A DNA stretch of 44,298 bases from Nanobdellota archaeon. GTDB lineage: Archaea > Nanobdellota > Nanobdellia > Woesearchaeales > GW2011-AR9. The translations under genes were made by a program, and so were the position numbers. Shown one piece after another: positions 34,000-42,544 of this stretch (positions within the stretch are counted from its first letter, which is position 1; every line of letters starts with the position of its first letter). The DNA lies in NCBI GenBank assembly GCA_030647325.1, contig JAUSJN010000021.1:1-44298 (forward strand), in the 5' to 3' direction. Under the pieces are notes generated by a model, which ran no database searches, was not told the origin of the DNA, and was given only the letters and a program-made list of their open reading frames with translations.

Positions 34000-34120
34000 T
34001 CACTACTTATATTGAAATAGAAAATATATAAATATTCCTATGAGCTTAGATCAAAATTAGCTCAGTCCTACTTTTCTAAGTTAAGTATAATAGTATAATA
34101 TAAAAATAGTCTAAAAAGCG

Positions 34121-34147
34121 CCCTCTCCCCTTGATTTCCGATGGAAG
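34121..34147 (-). promoter_or_regulatory. ORB-like Orc1/Cdc6 binding element, left
   Basis: On the minus strand this reads as a short dyad (CTTCCATCGGAAA) followed by an AAGGGG G-string and a further GGG, the form of archaeal origin recognition boxes. It matches the right element at 20 of 27 positions and points toward it in inverted orientation. Confidence 0.65.
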
Positions 34148-34299
34148 ATGTAAAAATCAAAAAATGAAATATATCATCTTCATTGTTTAAGGTATCTTTG
34201 TGAGGAAAGTATCTCTTTAAGCTCTTATTTTATTATTATCCTCATTTCTTTTAGAACTTTTGAAGTAATGGTTGATAGTGTTTTATATCAATAAAAAAG

Positions 34300-34518
34300 G
34301 TTAAATGCAATTATATCCTAACTCTTTTTTAGCTCCTTCTTGCTTTTCTTCTGATTCTCATCCTTTGATATTTTATATTATGATTATCATTTATTACTTA
34401 TTTATTACTTATATATTTTCAATATAGAAAATAATAATATAATAATAAAACAATAATAAATAAGATTAAAGATAAGATTAATTTATAGTTGATTAATAAC
34501 TATAAAATTGCATTTAAC
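34300..34518. repeat. 13-bp perfect inverted repeat flanking an AT-rich core
   Basis: GTTAAATGCAATT at 34300-34312 recurs as its exact reverse complement at 34506-34518. The 193 bp between the arms starts with a pyrimidine-rich run (34317-34368) and continues as nearly pure A/T. The core also contains a tandem copy of TTTATTACTTA (34390-34400 and 34401-34411). This fits a duplex-unwinding element bracketed by initiator sites. Confidence 0.7.
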
Positions 34519-34756
34519 AATAAATTGTTATGTGATTAAGCTTAGGCTTATCGAAGAAGATTATTTGCAGGAGATAGAAGTAAAAGTTAAAGGAAAAGGA
34601 AGAAGTGTAATATTCAAGAAAACAAAAGACAAGATATTTATAATTGTTCCACTAGCAACCTAGGTGATGGAAAATCTAAATGTAAATCTATATCCTTCAT
34701 ATCCAGATACTTTATTAATCATGAGCAGGGGATATTACAAATTGCAATCAATTCAT

Positions 34757-34783
34757 TTTCCATAAGAAACGAAGGGGTCAGGG
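34757..34783 (+). promoter_or_regulatory. ORB-like Orc1/Cdc6 binding element, right
   Basis: TTTCCATAAGAAAC followed by GAAGGGGT and a GGG, again a dyad plus G-string typical of ORB sequences. It lies about 55 bp before the cdc6 start codon, so the bound initiator could also autoregulate cdc6. Confidence 0.65.
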
Positions 34784-34837
34784 TAGTTAGGGATGAGTAT
34801 AAGGAAATAAGAGTGATTAGAGGGAAAAAGAGATACG

Positions 34838-36040
34838 ATGGCAGAAATAAAGAATTTTTTTGAGAATTATCTGAAAAAGGATTCTATCTTTATAGATAAG
34901 AAGATTTTACTTCCTTCTTATATCCCTGATGAGATTTTATATCGTGAAGAACAGCTGCAAGAAGTGGCTAATATTCTTGCGCCGGTCTTAAGGATGGAAA
35001 AACCTTCTAATCTGTTCATTTATGGTAAAACAGGCACTGGTAAGACTATCTCCATGAAACATATCATTGTTTCCATGGATAAAGTGGCAGCTCAAAATAA
35101 TCTGCCTTTAAGATGTATTTATTTGAATTGCAAGCTAAAAAGAGTGGCTGATACAGAATATCGCCTGATTGCTCAATTGATCAAGGAATTGGGGCAGGAA
35201 ATCCCTTCTACCGGGCTTCCTACCGATGAAGTGTATAATATCTTCTATAAGCTACTTGACCGCGAGAAACAGACAGTGCTCTTAGTTTTGGATGAAATAG
35301 ACCAGCTTACCAAGAAAATAGGAGATGAGATCTTATATAACTTAACCAGGATAAATGTTGAATTAAAGAAATCTCAGATTAGTTTAGTAGGGATCTCCAA
35401 CAATCTAGTCTTTACTGAGCATCTTGATCCTAGAATAAAAAGCAGCCTTTCTGAAGAAGAGCTTATCTTTTCACCATATAATGCTTTACAGATCCAGGAC
35501 ATTCTACGCAAAAGAGCGGCAAACGCCTTTAAAGAAGGCACCCTGCAGCCGGGCGTTATTGAGAAATGTGCTGCTTACTCTGCCCGTGATCATGGTGATG
35601 CCCGTAGAGCTATCGATCTACTGCGCATTGCCGGAGAATTAGCTGAACGAAGCGGTTCTTCTATAGTAGAAATACAACATCTTGATGAAGCAGAAAAGAA
35701 GATAGAATCTGATAAGATAATTAATGCTGCGACTAACCAGCCTAAACAATTCCAGTCCGTGTTGTATGCAATCTTGTTGATCGCGCCGCAAAAGAAAAAT
35801 TTTTTCACCGGGGAGATTTATGATGTTTACAAGAATCTATGCAAGCAGACTAAACTAAATACGCTTACTCAACGCCGGGTTTCTGATATCATTGCCGAGA
35901 TGGATATGCTGGGAATAATCAATGCTAAAATAATTTCCAAAGGCCGCTACGGAAGAACCAGAGACATGTCTTTGTCTGTCGACGAGAATTTAGTCTTGAA
36001 ATTAAAATCAGTATTGGAAAAATCACTGCAATTGGCCTGA
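34838..36040 (+). CDS. cdc6: origin recognition/initiator protein Orc1/Cdc6
   Basis: 400 aa. It binds origin DNA and loads MCM. Walker A GKTGTGKT is at residues 63-70 and Walker B LLVLDEIDQL at about 148-157, with a sensor-1-like region VGISNNLVFTEHLDPRIKSS after it and the DHGDARRAIDLLRIAGELAE sensor-2 region further on. The C-terminal 100 residues form a winged helix that recognises the origin boxes. A GAGGG ribosome-binding site precedes the ATG. The gene sits immediately beside the candidate origin, as in many archaea. Only one Orc1/Cdc6 gene is seen here, though others could exist elsewhere. Confidence 0.95.
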   Translation: MAEIKNFFENYLKKDSIFIDKKILLPSYIPDEILYREEQLQEVANILAPVLRMEKPSNLFIYGKTGTGKTISMKHIIVSMDKVAAQNNLPLRCIYLNCKLKRVADTEYRLIAQLIKELGQEIPSTGLPTDEVYNIFYKLLDREKQTVLLVLDEIDQLTKKIGDEILYNLTRINVELKKSQISLVGISNNLVFTEHLDPRIKSSLSEEELIFSPYNALQIQDILRKRAANAFKEGTLQPGVIEKCAAYSARDHGDARRAIDLLRIAGELAERSGSSIVEIQHLDEAEKKIESDKIINAATNQPKQFQSVLYAILLIAPQKKNFFTGEIYDVYKNLCKQTKLNTLTQRRVSDIIAEMDMLGIINAKIISKGRYGRTRDMSLSVDENLVLKLKSVLEKSLQLA

Positions 36041-36084
36041 TTATATGATCATTAATATACATCATTTTTAATTATTTGAGGAAC

Positions 36085-37839
36085 ATGGAAGAAAGAAAAA
36101 AGATTATAGAGGATATGTTTGAAAGAGGAATCCTGGTTAGTCAGGATGTTCTTGATGCAAAATTAGATGGGGTTTTGACTGATAATTTAGTGGGTAAATT
36201 AGAGCAGGAACGCGATTTATTGGTTTTGAATAATGATTATGTTGACATCGTCACCAAACAAAAAAGTCTGGTAGATTGGTATGAGGTAGATTCTTTGCGG
36301 GTACAGGCTGAAAAAGATCGGGATGATGAATTATATCAAGCGCAACTTCAGAGTTTTAAACAAGCAGAATTACAGGTACAAGGGCCTGATTTTGAGCAGA
36401 AGCAGCATCTCAATAGTTTGGAAACCGAAATTAATCTGCCACAAGAAGGTGCCGAGTCTATTTCTGTAAATACTCTTTCTTCAGACGCGGACCAAGAATT
36501 GACATTATCCAACGAGGCTTCTCCTGAATTTATGGCCTCTTCTCCAGAATTAGCCTTGTCATCATCTTCCTTATCCTCTCCTTCACAGGTGCAGATAGTG
36601 ATTTCCTATAAAAATGAAGCAAGAAAATTTGAAGTGAAGGATTTTACTTTATTATTCACTTCCAGATATCGATTTTTAGAGGGGATTTTACGGCAAAGAC
36701 AGGAATTGCAGAATACCATGCCCATCAGTAGACTTTTAGCCAAAAAGGAAAAAGAAAATGTTTCCACCATCGCGTTGATCGAAGAGATCAGCGAGACCAA
36801 GAATGGGAATGTCATGGTGACTGCTGAAGATATGACTGGGAGGATAAAAATCCTTTTCTCCAAAAACAAAAAGGATCTTTATCAGAAAGCGAAAGATCTG
36901 ATCTTAGACGAAGTGATAGGCATCAGCGGCGTTTTAGGCGATAAGATCATTTTTGGTGAAGAGATAGTCTGGCCTGATGTTCCCGCTAATAACCAGCTTA
37001 AGAAAAGTGAGGTAGAAGAATATGCGATCTTCTTATCTGATATCCACGTAGGATCAAAACTGTTCTTAAAAGAAGAATTCAACAAATTTTTACGCTGGAT
37101 CAATGCGGAAGCAGGCAATCCGGCTCAACGTGAAATAGCAAAAAAAGTGAAATATATCATTATCGCCGGCGATTTGGTGGATGGGGTGGGAATTTATCCT
37201 TCTCAGCAGGATGAATTGGCAGTTCATGACATAGTTGCTCAATATGAAGAATTTTCTGAACTTATTAAAAAAATACCTGTCGAAAAAAAGATCATCATCT
37301 GCCCCGGCAATCATGATGCAGTGCATTTAGCTGAACCGCAATCCTCGTTTGACGAAACCTTTGCTCCCAGCTTATTCAAGATTCCCAATGTGACTTTGGT
37401 CACTAATCCATCCATGGTCAATATTGGAAAGACAGAAACATTTCCTGGTTTTGATGTGTTGTTGTATCACGGCTACAGTTTTGATTACTATGTAGCTAAT
37501 GTAGATTCTATCCGTAATAATGGCGGCTACCATCGGGCAGACCTGATCATAAAATTCTTGTTGAAGCGAAGACATCTGGCTCCCTCATTCAAATCCACTC
37601 CCTATTTTCCGGGTCACAAAGAAGATCCCCTGCTCATCAAAAAGATCCCTGACTTTCTAATCAGTGGCCACATCCATTATTCCAACGTCGCTAACTATAA
37701 AGGGATCACGACGGTGTCGGGCAGCTGCTGGCAGGGAACAACCAGCTTCCAAGAAAAGCTTGGTCATCAGCCTGAGCCAGCCCGCGTTCCTATAGTAAAT
37801 CTCAAGACTCGAGAGATCAAGGTCTTGAAATTTGGATAA
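36085..37839 (+). CDS. polB: DNA polymerase D small subunit DP1 (Mre11-like exonuclease)
   Basis: About 584 aa from the ATG at 36085 with GAGG just upstream; a TTG at 36076 is in frame. DP1 is the proofreading 3'-5' exonuclease subunit of family-D polymerase. After an N-terminal region and a Ser/Gln/Leu-rich low-complexity linker (roughly residues 100-175) come an OB fold and the calcineurin-like phosphoesterase domain. Its metal motifs are LSDIHVG (about 316), AGDLVDG (about 360), PGNHDA (about 406), YHGYS (about 457) and SGHIHYS (about 526), all intact. It lies between cdc6 and DP2, so the initiator and polymerase subunits are in one cluster. Confidence 0.95.
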   Translation: MEERKKIIEDMFERGILVSQDVLDAKLDGVLTDNLVGKLEQERDLLVLNNDYVDIVTKQKSLVDWYEVDSLRVQAEKDRDDELYQAQLQSFKQAELQVQGPDFEQKQHLNSLETEINLPQEGAESISVNTLSSDADQELTLSNEASPEFMASSPELALSSSSLSSPSQVQIVISYKNEARKFEVKDFTLLFTSRYRFLEGILRQRQELQNTMPISRLLAKKEKENVSTIALIEEISETKNGNVMVTAEDMTGRIKILFSKNKKDLYQKAKDLILDEVIGISGVLGDKIIFGEEIVWPDVPANNQLKKSEVEEYAIFLSDIHVGSKLFLKEEFNKFLRWINAEAGNPAQREIAKKVKYIIIAGDLVDGVGIYPSQQDELAVHDIVAQYEEFSELIKKIPVEKKIIICPGNHDAVHLAEPQSSFDETFAPSLFKIPNVTLVTNPSMVNIGKTETFPGFDVLLYHGYSFDYYVANVDSIRNNGGYHRADLIIKFLLKRRHLAPSFKSTPYFPGHKEDPLLIKKIPDFLISGHIHYSNVANYKGITTVSGSCWQGTTSFQEKLGHQPEPARVPIVNLKTREIKVLKFG

Positions 37840-37890
37840 TCATCGTAATCAAGATAGTAACGATAGTAAAATAAAAGAAAAAGAGTGGAC

Positions 37891-40800
37891 ATGAAAGCAT
37901 CGCCCCATATACAAGAATACTTTGATAAGATAGGGAAAGGTATTCAGGAAGCGTATGAAGTAGCAAGGGCTGCACGCAAAAAAGGCCTTGACCCCGAGTC
38001 AGATGTTTCCATTCCTCTGACCAAAAACATGGCCGAGAGAGTTGTAGGACTGATCTCCGTTGTCGCACCACAGGTAACTGATTCTAAAGTGACGGAAAGA
38101 ATAACTGAGTTGGAAAAAGAGTATGGTCTTCTTGACTGGCGGGTTGGCTTTAGGATTGCTGAAGAAGTAGCGCAAGAAAAACACTGTAAGTTCAAGGATA
38201 AACTGGAAGCCATGGAAGTAGGGATCCGGGTAGGATTTGCCTACTTGACCTTGGGAATAGTTTCCGCTCCTCTGGAAGGATTTATCGGTCTAAAGATAAA
38301 AAAACGCAGGGATGGAAAAGAATATTTTGCCCTGCAATATGCCGGCCCGATCAGGGGCGCTGGCGGAACTGCTGCTTCTACTTCCGTCATCCTGGCAGAT
38401 TATGTCAGGATCAAGATGGGATACCATCCTTATGATCCTGACGAAAAAGAAATAAACCGCTTCATTATCGAGATCCAGGACTATCACGAAAGAGTCACCA
38501 ACCTGCAATACCGACCTTCTGATGAAGAAGTCAAATTCATGGCCTCCCACTTGCCGGTAGAGGTCGATGGAGATCCTACTGAAGAGATAGAAGTCTCAAA
38601 CTATAAAGATATTCCCCGCATTGAAACTAATTTTATCCGCGGGGGGATGGCCTTAGTCATGGCCGAGGGGCTTTGTCAGAAAGCGCCTAAGCTCTGGAAG
38701 CGCCTTTCTAAATGGGGAAAGGATTTTGGCCTGGATTGGGAATTCATGAACGAATTTTTGCAGCTGAAGGAAAAGATCCATGCCCAGCATGCCGCTGCGA
38801 AGGAAAAAGAAAAAACTACAGAGACAAAAAAAGTGGTCAAGGCTAACAATACTTTTATTATGGACATGGTTGCGGGAAGACCGATCTTGACGCACCCCCT
38901 GGGAATAGGTGGGCTGCGCTTGCGCTATGGCCGCACCCGCGTGTCAGGATTTTCTGCCGCAGGGATGCATCCAGCTACCTTGATGGTGTTAGAGAAGTAT
39001 ATCGCTATCGGGACCCAGTTGAAAGTAGAACGCCCCGGAAAGGGAGCTACGGTTACCATCTGTGATACAATAGAAGGCCCCATCGTCCGTCTTAAAGATG
39101 GTTCTGTTCTGAAACTTAAAACTGAAGAAGCAGCCAGGCAGCATAATCCAAATATTGAGGAGATCGTTTTTTTAGGAGACATCATGTTTAATTATGGGGA
39201 TTTTTCTGAGAGTGGCCATTATCTTGCTCCGGCTGGGTATTGTCCGGAGTGGTGGGTGCAGGAAGTCGAAAAGAGCATACAAGAAAAATACGAGGGAAAA
39301 AACTCTGCCGCAGCCAAGGAGATAGTGATAGAAGAAGAACGCCTGCAAAAGATCCTATCCTCGCCGCTGTTTGAATTTCCTACTATTGAAGAAGCAGTAG
39401 CTATCAGCAGCATTCTCAAGGTGCCTTTACATCCTGAATATACTTTTTATTGGAAATTGGTCAGCCCGGCAGATGTTGTATTATTATTACAGTGGCTGAA
39501 GCAGGGAAAGATCAAGAAAGACGAGAAAGAGATCAAAAAGATAATTGCACCGTATTATCAAAATCAGGAACTACATAAGAAAGGAAAAAAAATTCTTGAG
39601 TTTCTTGGTGTGCCGCACAGCGTAGTAAATAAAGAGAATATTGTTCTGGAACGGGAAGAAGCGATGGTGCTGGCACTTTGTTTTAACATCGATGATCAGG
39701 CCAGCTTAGAGAAAGTGGAATGTTCCATTTCTCAGGAAAAAGATGGCTTGGAACTGGTAAATAGGATCAGTTCTATCAAACTTCGGGATAAAGCCGGAAC
39801 CTTTATCGGTGCCAGGATGGGAAGACCGGAAAAAGCGAAGATGCGTCATCTTACTGGAAGTCCACAAGTTTTATTTCCGGTCGGGGAAGAAGGCGATCGG
39901 TTTCGCAGCTTTCAGTCTGCCCTGGAAGCAGGAAAAGTTCAAAGCACCTTCCCGACATTTTTCTGTACACCCTGCAACAAGGAAATGGTCTACCGCAGCT
40001 GTGAAGAATGTGGAAAAGGATGCGTGCAAAGATATAATTGCAACTACTGCGGACTTCTTGAAAAAGATACCTGCCGGCACGGGAAGACTTTTCCCTACAA
40101 AAAAGCTGATATAGATATACAATATTACTTTACCAAAGCCAAAGAACGCCTGGGAGAGAAGCTTCACGCGGATCTGATCAAGGGCGTCCGAGGAACATCC
40201 AATAAAAATCATGTCGTAGAACATCTTGCCAAAGGCATTCTCCGGGCTAAACATGATGTTTATGTCAACAAGGAAGGGACTACTCGCTATGATTGCACTG
40301 AACTTCCTATCACTCATTTTAAACCAAAAGAGATCGGCACTTCTGTAGAAAAATTACGGGAGCTAGGTTATCCTAAAGATATCCATGGACAAGAGCTTAG
40401 TGACGATAACCAGATCTTAGAATTAAAGCCGCAGGATATCATCCTTCCAGGTTTTGACTCTTTAGACGAATCAGCCCCTAAAGTATTGAAACGGGTCTCT
40501 CAGTTTGTCGATGATCTTTTAGTGCAATTTTATGGATTAAAGCCATTTTATAACCTCCAGAAAGAAGAGGATTTGACCGGCCATCTAGTGATCGCTCTTG
40601 CACCGCACATTTCTGCAGGTCTGGTTGGGAGAATAATTGGTTCTTCACAAACGCAAGGATTACTTGCTCATCCCACTTTCCATGCTGGTCTGCGTCGGGA
40701 TTGTGACGGCGATGAAGCGGCGGTGATGCTGTTGATGGACGCGCTGCTTAATTTTTCCCGCCAATTTCTCCCTAATACCAGGGGATCGACCATGGATGCG

Positions 40801-41472
40801 CCTTTGGTTTTGACCTCTTTCTTGGATCCCACGGAAGTCGACGACCAAGTTCACGGAGTGGACGTAGTCTGGAGATATCCATTAGAATTGTACGAAGCTT
40901 CCTTGGAATTGAAAAATCCCTGGGAAGTCAAGTACGGGCCGGAAAAGAAAAAAGTGGAACAGCTCTCTGACCGTCTTGGTACAGAAAGACAGTACGAAGG
41001 ATATGGATTTACCCATCATGTTGATAATTTCAACAAAGGCATCCAATGCTCAGCTTACAAAATACTCCCTTCTATGGAAGAAAAATTATTTGGCCAGATG
41101 GAGATCGCCAAGAAAGTCCGTGCAGTAGACATGGATGATGTGGCTAAGTTGGTCATCCAGAAACATTTCTTGCGTGACATCAAGGGTAATCTACGTAAAT
41201 TTTCCATGCAGCAGTTCCGCTGCGTCAAATGCAATGCGAAGTTCAGGAGGCCTCCGCTCATCAATAAATGTACGGCTTGCGGCGGTAGATTGATATTTAC
41301 CATCTCGGAAGGATCAGTGGTTAAATATTTGATACCCTCACTTAAACTGGCAGAGAAATATGATTTTTCACCTTATCTGAAGCAGACCTTGGATATGGTA
41401 AAAGAACAAGTAGATATGATCTTCGGCAAAGAGAAAGATAAGCAGGTAGGACTAGGAAGCTTTATGGGTTGA
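37891..41472 (+). CDS. polC: DNA polymerase D large (catalytic) subunit DP2
   Basis: About 1193 aa from the ATG at 37891; a GTG at 37885 is also in frame. It is the polymerase subunit of the archaeal replicase PolD, with a catalytic core of the two-barrel type. The catalytic Asp pair is visible in HAGLRRDCDGDEAAVM (about residues 928-943), followed by FLPNTRGSTMDAPLVLTS. Zinc-binding clusters occur near residues 690-730 (CTPCNKEM, SCEECGKGC, CNYCG) and near the C-terminus (CVKCNAKF, CTACGGRL). The C-terminal tail (DKQVGLGSFMG) is of the kind that binds PCNA. There is no intein, although this gene often carries one in other archaea. Confidence 0.95.
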   Translation: MKASPHIQEYFDKIGKGIQEAYEVARAARKKGLDPESDVSIPLTKNMAERVVGLISVVAPQVTDSKVTERITELEKEYGLLDWRVGFRIAEEVAQEKHCKFKDKLEAMEVGIRVGFAYLTLGIVSAPLEGFIGLKIKKRRDGKEYFALQYAGPIRGAGGTAASTSVILADYVRIKMGYHPYDPDEKEINRFIIEIQDYHERVTNLQYRPSDEEVKFMASHLPVEVDGDPTEEIEVSNYKDIPRIETNFIRGGMALVMAEGLCQKAPKLWKRLSKWGKDFGLDWEFMNEFLQLKEKIHAQHAAAKEKEKTTETKKVVKANNTFIMDMVAGRPILTHPLGIGGLRLRYGRTRVSGFSAAGMHPATLMVLEKYIAIGTQLKVERPGKGATVTICDTIEGPIVRLKDGSVLKLKTEEAARQHNPNIEEIVFLGDIMFNYGDFSESGHYLAPAGYCPEWWVQEVEKSIQEKYEGKNSAAAKEIVIEEERLQKILSSPLFEFPTIEEAVAISSILKVPLHPEYTFYWKLVSPADVVLLLQWLKQGKIKKDEKEIKKIIAPYYQNQELHKKGKKILEFLGVPHSVVNKENIVLEREEAMVLALCFNIDDQASLEKVECSISQEKDGLELVNRISSIKLRDKAGTFIGARMGRPEKAKMRHLTGSPQVLFPVGEEGDRFRSFQSALEAGKVQSTFPTFFCTPCNKEMVYRSCEECGKGCVQRYNCNYCGLLEKDTCRHGKTFPYKKADIDIQYYFTKAKERLGEKLHADLIKGVRGTSNKNHVVEHLAKGILRAKHDVYVNKEGTTRYDCTELPITHFKPKEIGTSVEKLRELGYPKDIHGQELSDDNQILELKPQDIILPGFDSLDESAPKVLKRVSQFVDDLLVQFYGLKPFYNLQKEEDLTGHLVIALAPHISAGLVGRIIGSSQTQGLLAHPTFHAGLRRDCDGDEAAVMLLMDALLNFSRQFLPNTRGSTMDAPLVLTSFLDPTEVDDQVHGVDVVWRYPLELYEASLELKNPWEVKYGPEKKKVEQLSDRLGTERQYEGYGFTHHVDNFNKGIQCSAYKILPSMEEKLFGQMEIAKKVRAVDMDDVAKLVIQKHFLRDIKGNLRKFSMQQFRCVKCNAKFRRPPLINKCTACGGRLIFTISEGSVVKYLIPSLKLAEKYDFSPYLKQTLDMVKEQVDMIFGKEKDKQVGLGSFMG

Positions 41473-41501
41473 GAAAAGAGTTAAATTTTTGATATATATC
41501 A

Positions 41502-41798
41502 TCACTCGTTCATGATCTCTGCATGTGGAACTTTATCAATAAAAATGATCTTCTTAGGATCGACTAAATCCATCTCTACTCCGATAGCTACGGATGCTTT
41601 TCCAGTAAGATGCAGATGTCTGGCGGTCATCATGATCTGTTTAACTTCTTCTTTACTCTTGACTTCGCCTTGGTAGAATTTTTTGGTCAGATCTAATTGC
41701 AGCCTTTCTTCTTCAAATTTTTTACCGATGATATCAGAATCAGTGACCACTACCAACATTCCAAATTGGCTTTGTTTTTTAGCAACGATATATTCCAT
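41502..41798 (-). CDS. DUF424 family protein
   Basis: About 98 aa from the ATG at 41798, the usual size of the family; a longer frame to 41882 overlaps aIF2-beta and is not preferred. The peptide starts MEYIVAKKQSQFGMLVVVTD and contains IGKKFEEERLQLDLTKKFYQ and ASVAIGVEMDLVDPKKIIFI, characteristic of DUF424. This small archaeal family has no established function. It starts 13 nt after the aIF2-beta stop, and a translation- or RNA-related role has been suggested by this recurrent linkage; that is inference. Confidence 0.8.
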   Translation of the reverse strand: MEYIVAKKQSQFGMLVVVTDSDIIGKKFEEERLQLDLTKKFYQGEVKSKEEVKQIMMTARHLHLTGKASVAIGVEMDLVDPKKIIFIDKVPHAEIMNE

Positions 41799-41811
41799 CT
41801 TGGTAGATTCT

Positions 41812-42219
41812 TTAAATATTCTTGACCGGTTTTTTTGCCCCGCAAGCCTGGCATTTGAGGTAAGTAATTCCTTTTTCTTCAATTAAGGTAGTTTCAGGTT
41901 TGTTGCACTCAGAGCAGAAAACATATTCACTGGCATATTTCTTGATCTTCTTATTGATGATAGAAGCAGCTACCTTAGTTCCTAAGATAGCCCGATCTTT
42001 TTCATATTTTCCTGGAGTCGCCAATTCGCGTAACAGGTATTTTAGCAGATGACTTTCATCCCGACGCAGGCTTTTAGCGATTTGCTTGAGATTAGCCAAG
42101 ACTGTTTTGTTTCCTTCTAGATGTCCTTTGATTTTCTCAATGACAAAACGTTCCCCACCCTGGGTCTGCTCCGGCAATTCTTCCTGGGCCTTCTTCAATA
42201 ATTGTTCATATCCGTCCAT
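41812..42219 (-). CDS. eif2b: translation initiation factor aIF2 subunit beta
   Basis: 135 aa, the standard archaeal length. aIF2 brings initiator tRNA to the ribosome. The N-terminal helix MDGYEQLLKKAQEEL, the central KVAASIINKKIKKYASEYV block and the C-terminal zinc ribbon (CSECNKPETT, CQACGAKK) are diagnostic. A TATA box at 42241-42250 is about 27 nt before the ATG, so the mRNA is predicted leaderless. It is followed by the DUF424 gene. Confidence 0.95.
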   Translation of the reverse strand: MDGYEQLLKKAQEELPEQTQGGERFVIEKIKGHLEGNKTVLANLKQIAKSLRRDESHLLKYLLRELATPGKYEKDRAILGTKVAASIINKKIKKYASEYVFCSECNKPETTLIEEKGITYLKCQACGAKKPVKNI

Positions 42220-42240
42220 AGGTATCTAATTTCAATCTTC

Positions 42241-42250
42241 TTTTATAAAG
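42241..42250 (-). promoter_or_regulatory. TATA box of the aIF2-beta gene
   Basis: The minus strand reads CTTTATAAAA. Transcription is expected near 42220, at the start codon. The divergent box for the small membrane protein (GTTTATATAC, 42274-42283, plus strand) is only about 25 bp away. Confidence 0.5.
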
Positions 42251-42336
42251 ATTTACCTTTTAGTTACCGTAATGTTTATATACCTAAATATATTGTTCTG
42301 GCTATAGGTAAGTTCATACAAAGAGGTGTGTAGGAA

Positions 42337-42534
42337 ATGGCTCTATTAGAGATTCAACAAGTAATTCTGGCAGTTATCATCGGAACACTTTTGGCGATAG
42401 TATATTCCCTGCGTGTTCTAATTCTATTGGAAAGAAGAGTAGCTTCCATGGAAATGAACATCCAAAAATTGACTGGGAAAGTGTTAAAAGAAGAGATAAG
42501 CATTCAGAAAGCGCTTTCTAGAAAAAAGAAATAA
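42337..42534 (+). CDS. small single-pass membrane protein
   Basis: 65 aa. One hydrophobic helix (about residues 7-25; QQVILAVIIGTLLAIVYSLR) is followed by an amphipathic, basic coiled segment (LLERRVASMEMNIQKLTGKV) and a Lys-rich end. A GAGGTGTG sequence lies about 8 nt before the ATG, and a TATA box at 42274-42283 predicts a 30-nt leader. I recognise no family. Its helix followed by a cytosol-facing or exposed coiled coil suggests a small membrane scaffold. The stop is 10 nt from the convergent TFE gene end. Confidence 0.7.
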   Translation: MALLEIQQVILAVIIGTLLAIVYSLRVLILLERRVASMEMNIQKLTGKVLKEEISIQKALSRKKK

Positions 42535-42544
42535 TTTTTTATTG

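Larger units (their letters stand above)
34000..34837. other. candidate replication origin region upstream of cdc6
   Basis: An 838-bp stretch without a confident gene, directly upstream of orc1/cdc6. It contains two ORB-like elements in inverted orientation (34121-34147 and 34757-34783), a 13-bp perfect inverted repeat (34300-34312 and 34506-34518), a very AT-rich core between those arms and an 11-bp tandem duplication. This matches the known layout of archaeal origins (Orc1/Cdc6 boxes flanking a duplex-unwinding element beside the cdc6 gene), and the downstream order cdc6, DP1, DP2 resembles that at the Pyrococcus origin. The call is by architecture; no experiment is implied. Confidence 0.75.

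Noticed and set aside
34060-34080. A stretch TTAGCTCAGTCC resembling the D-arm region of a tRNA.
   Set aside because: No acceptor stem, anticodon arm or T-arm (GGTTC-like) can be placed around it, and the flanks are AT-rich intergenic sequence.
34131-34160. Short inverted repeat TTGATTT and AAATCAA with a 16-base loop, considered as a terminator hairpin.
   Set aside because: It overlaps the left ORB-like element and has no adjoining U-run at a gene end; chance pairing in an AT-rich region is enough to explain it.
39871-40317. Minus-strand open frame of 148 codons within the DP2 gene.
   Set aside because: It lies opposite a conserved zinc-binding region of DP2; the open frame is a by-product of its codon use.
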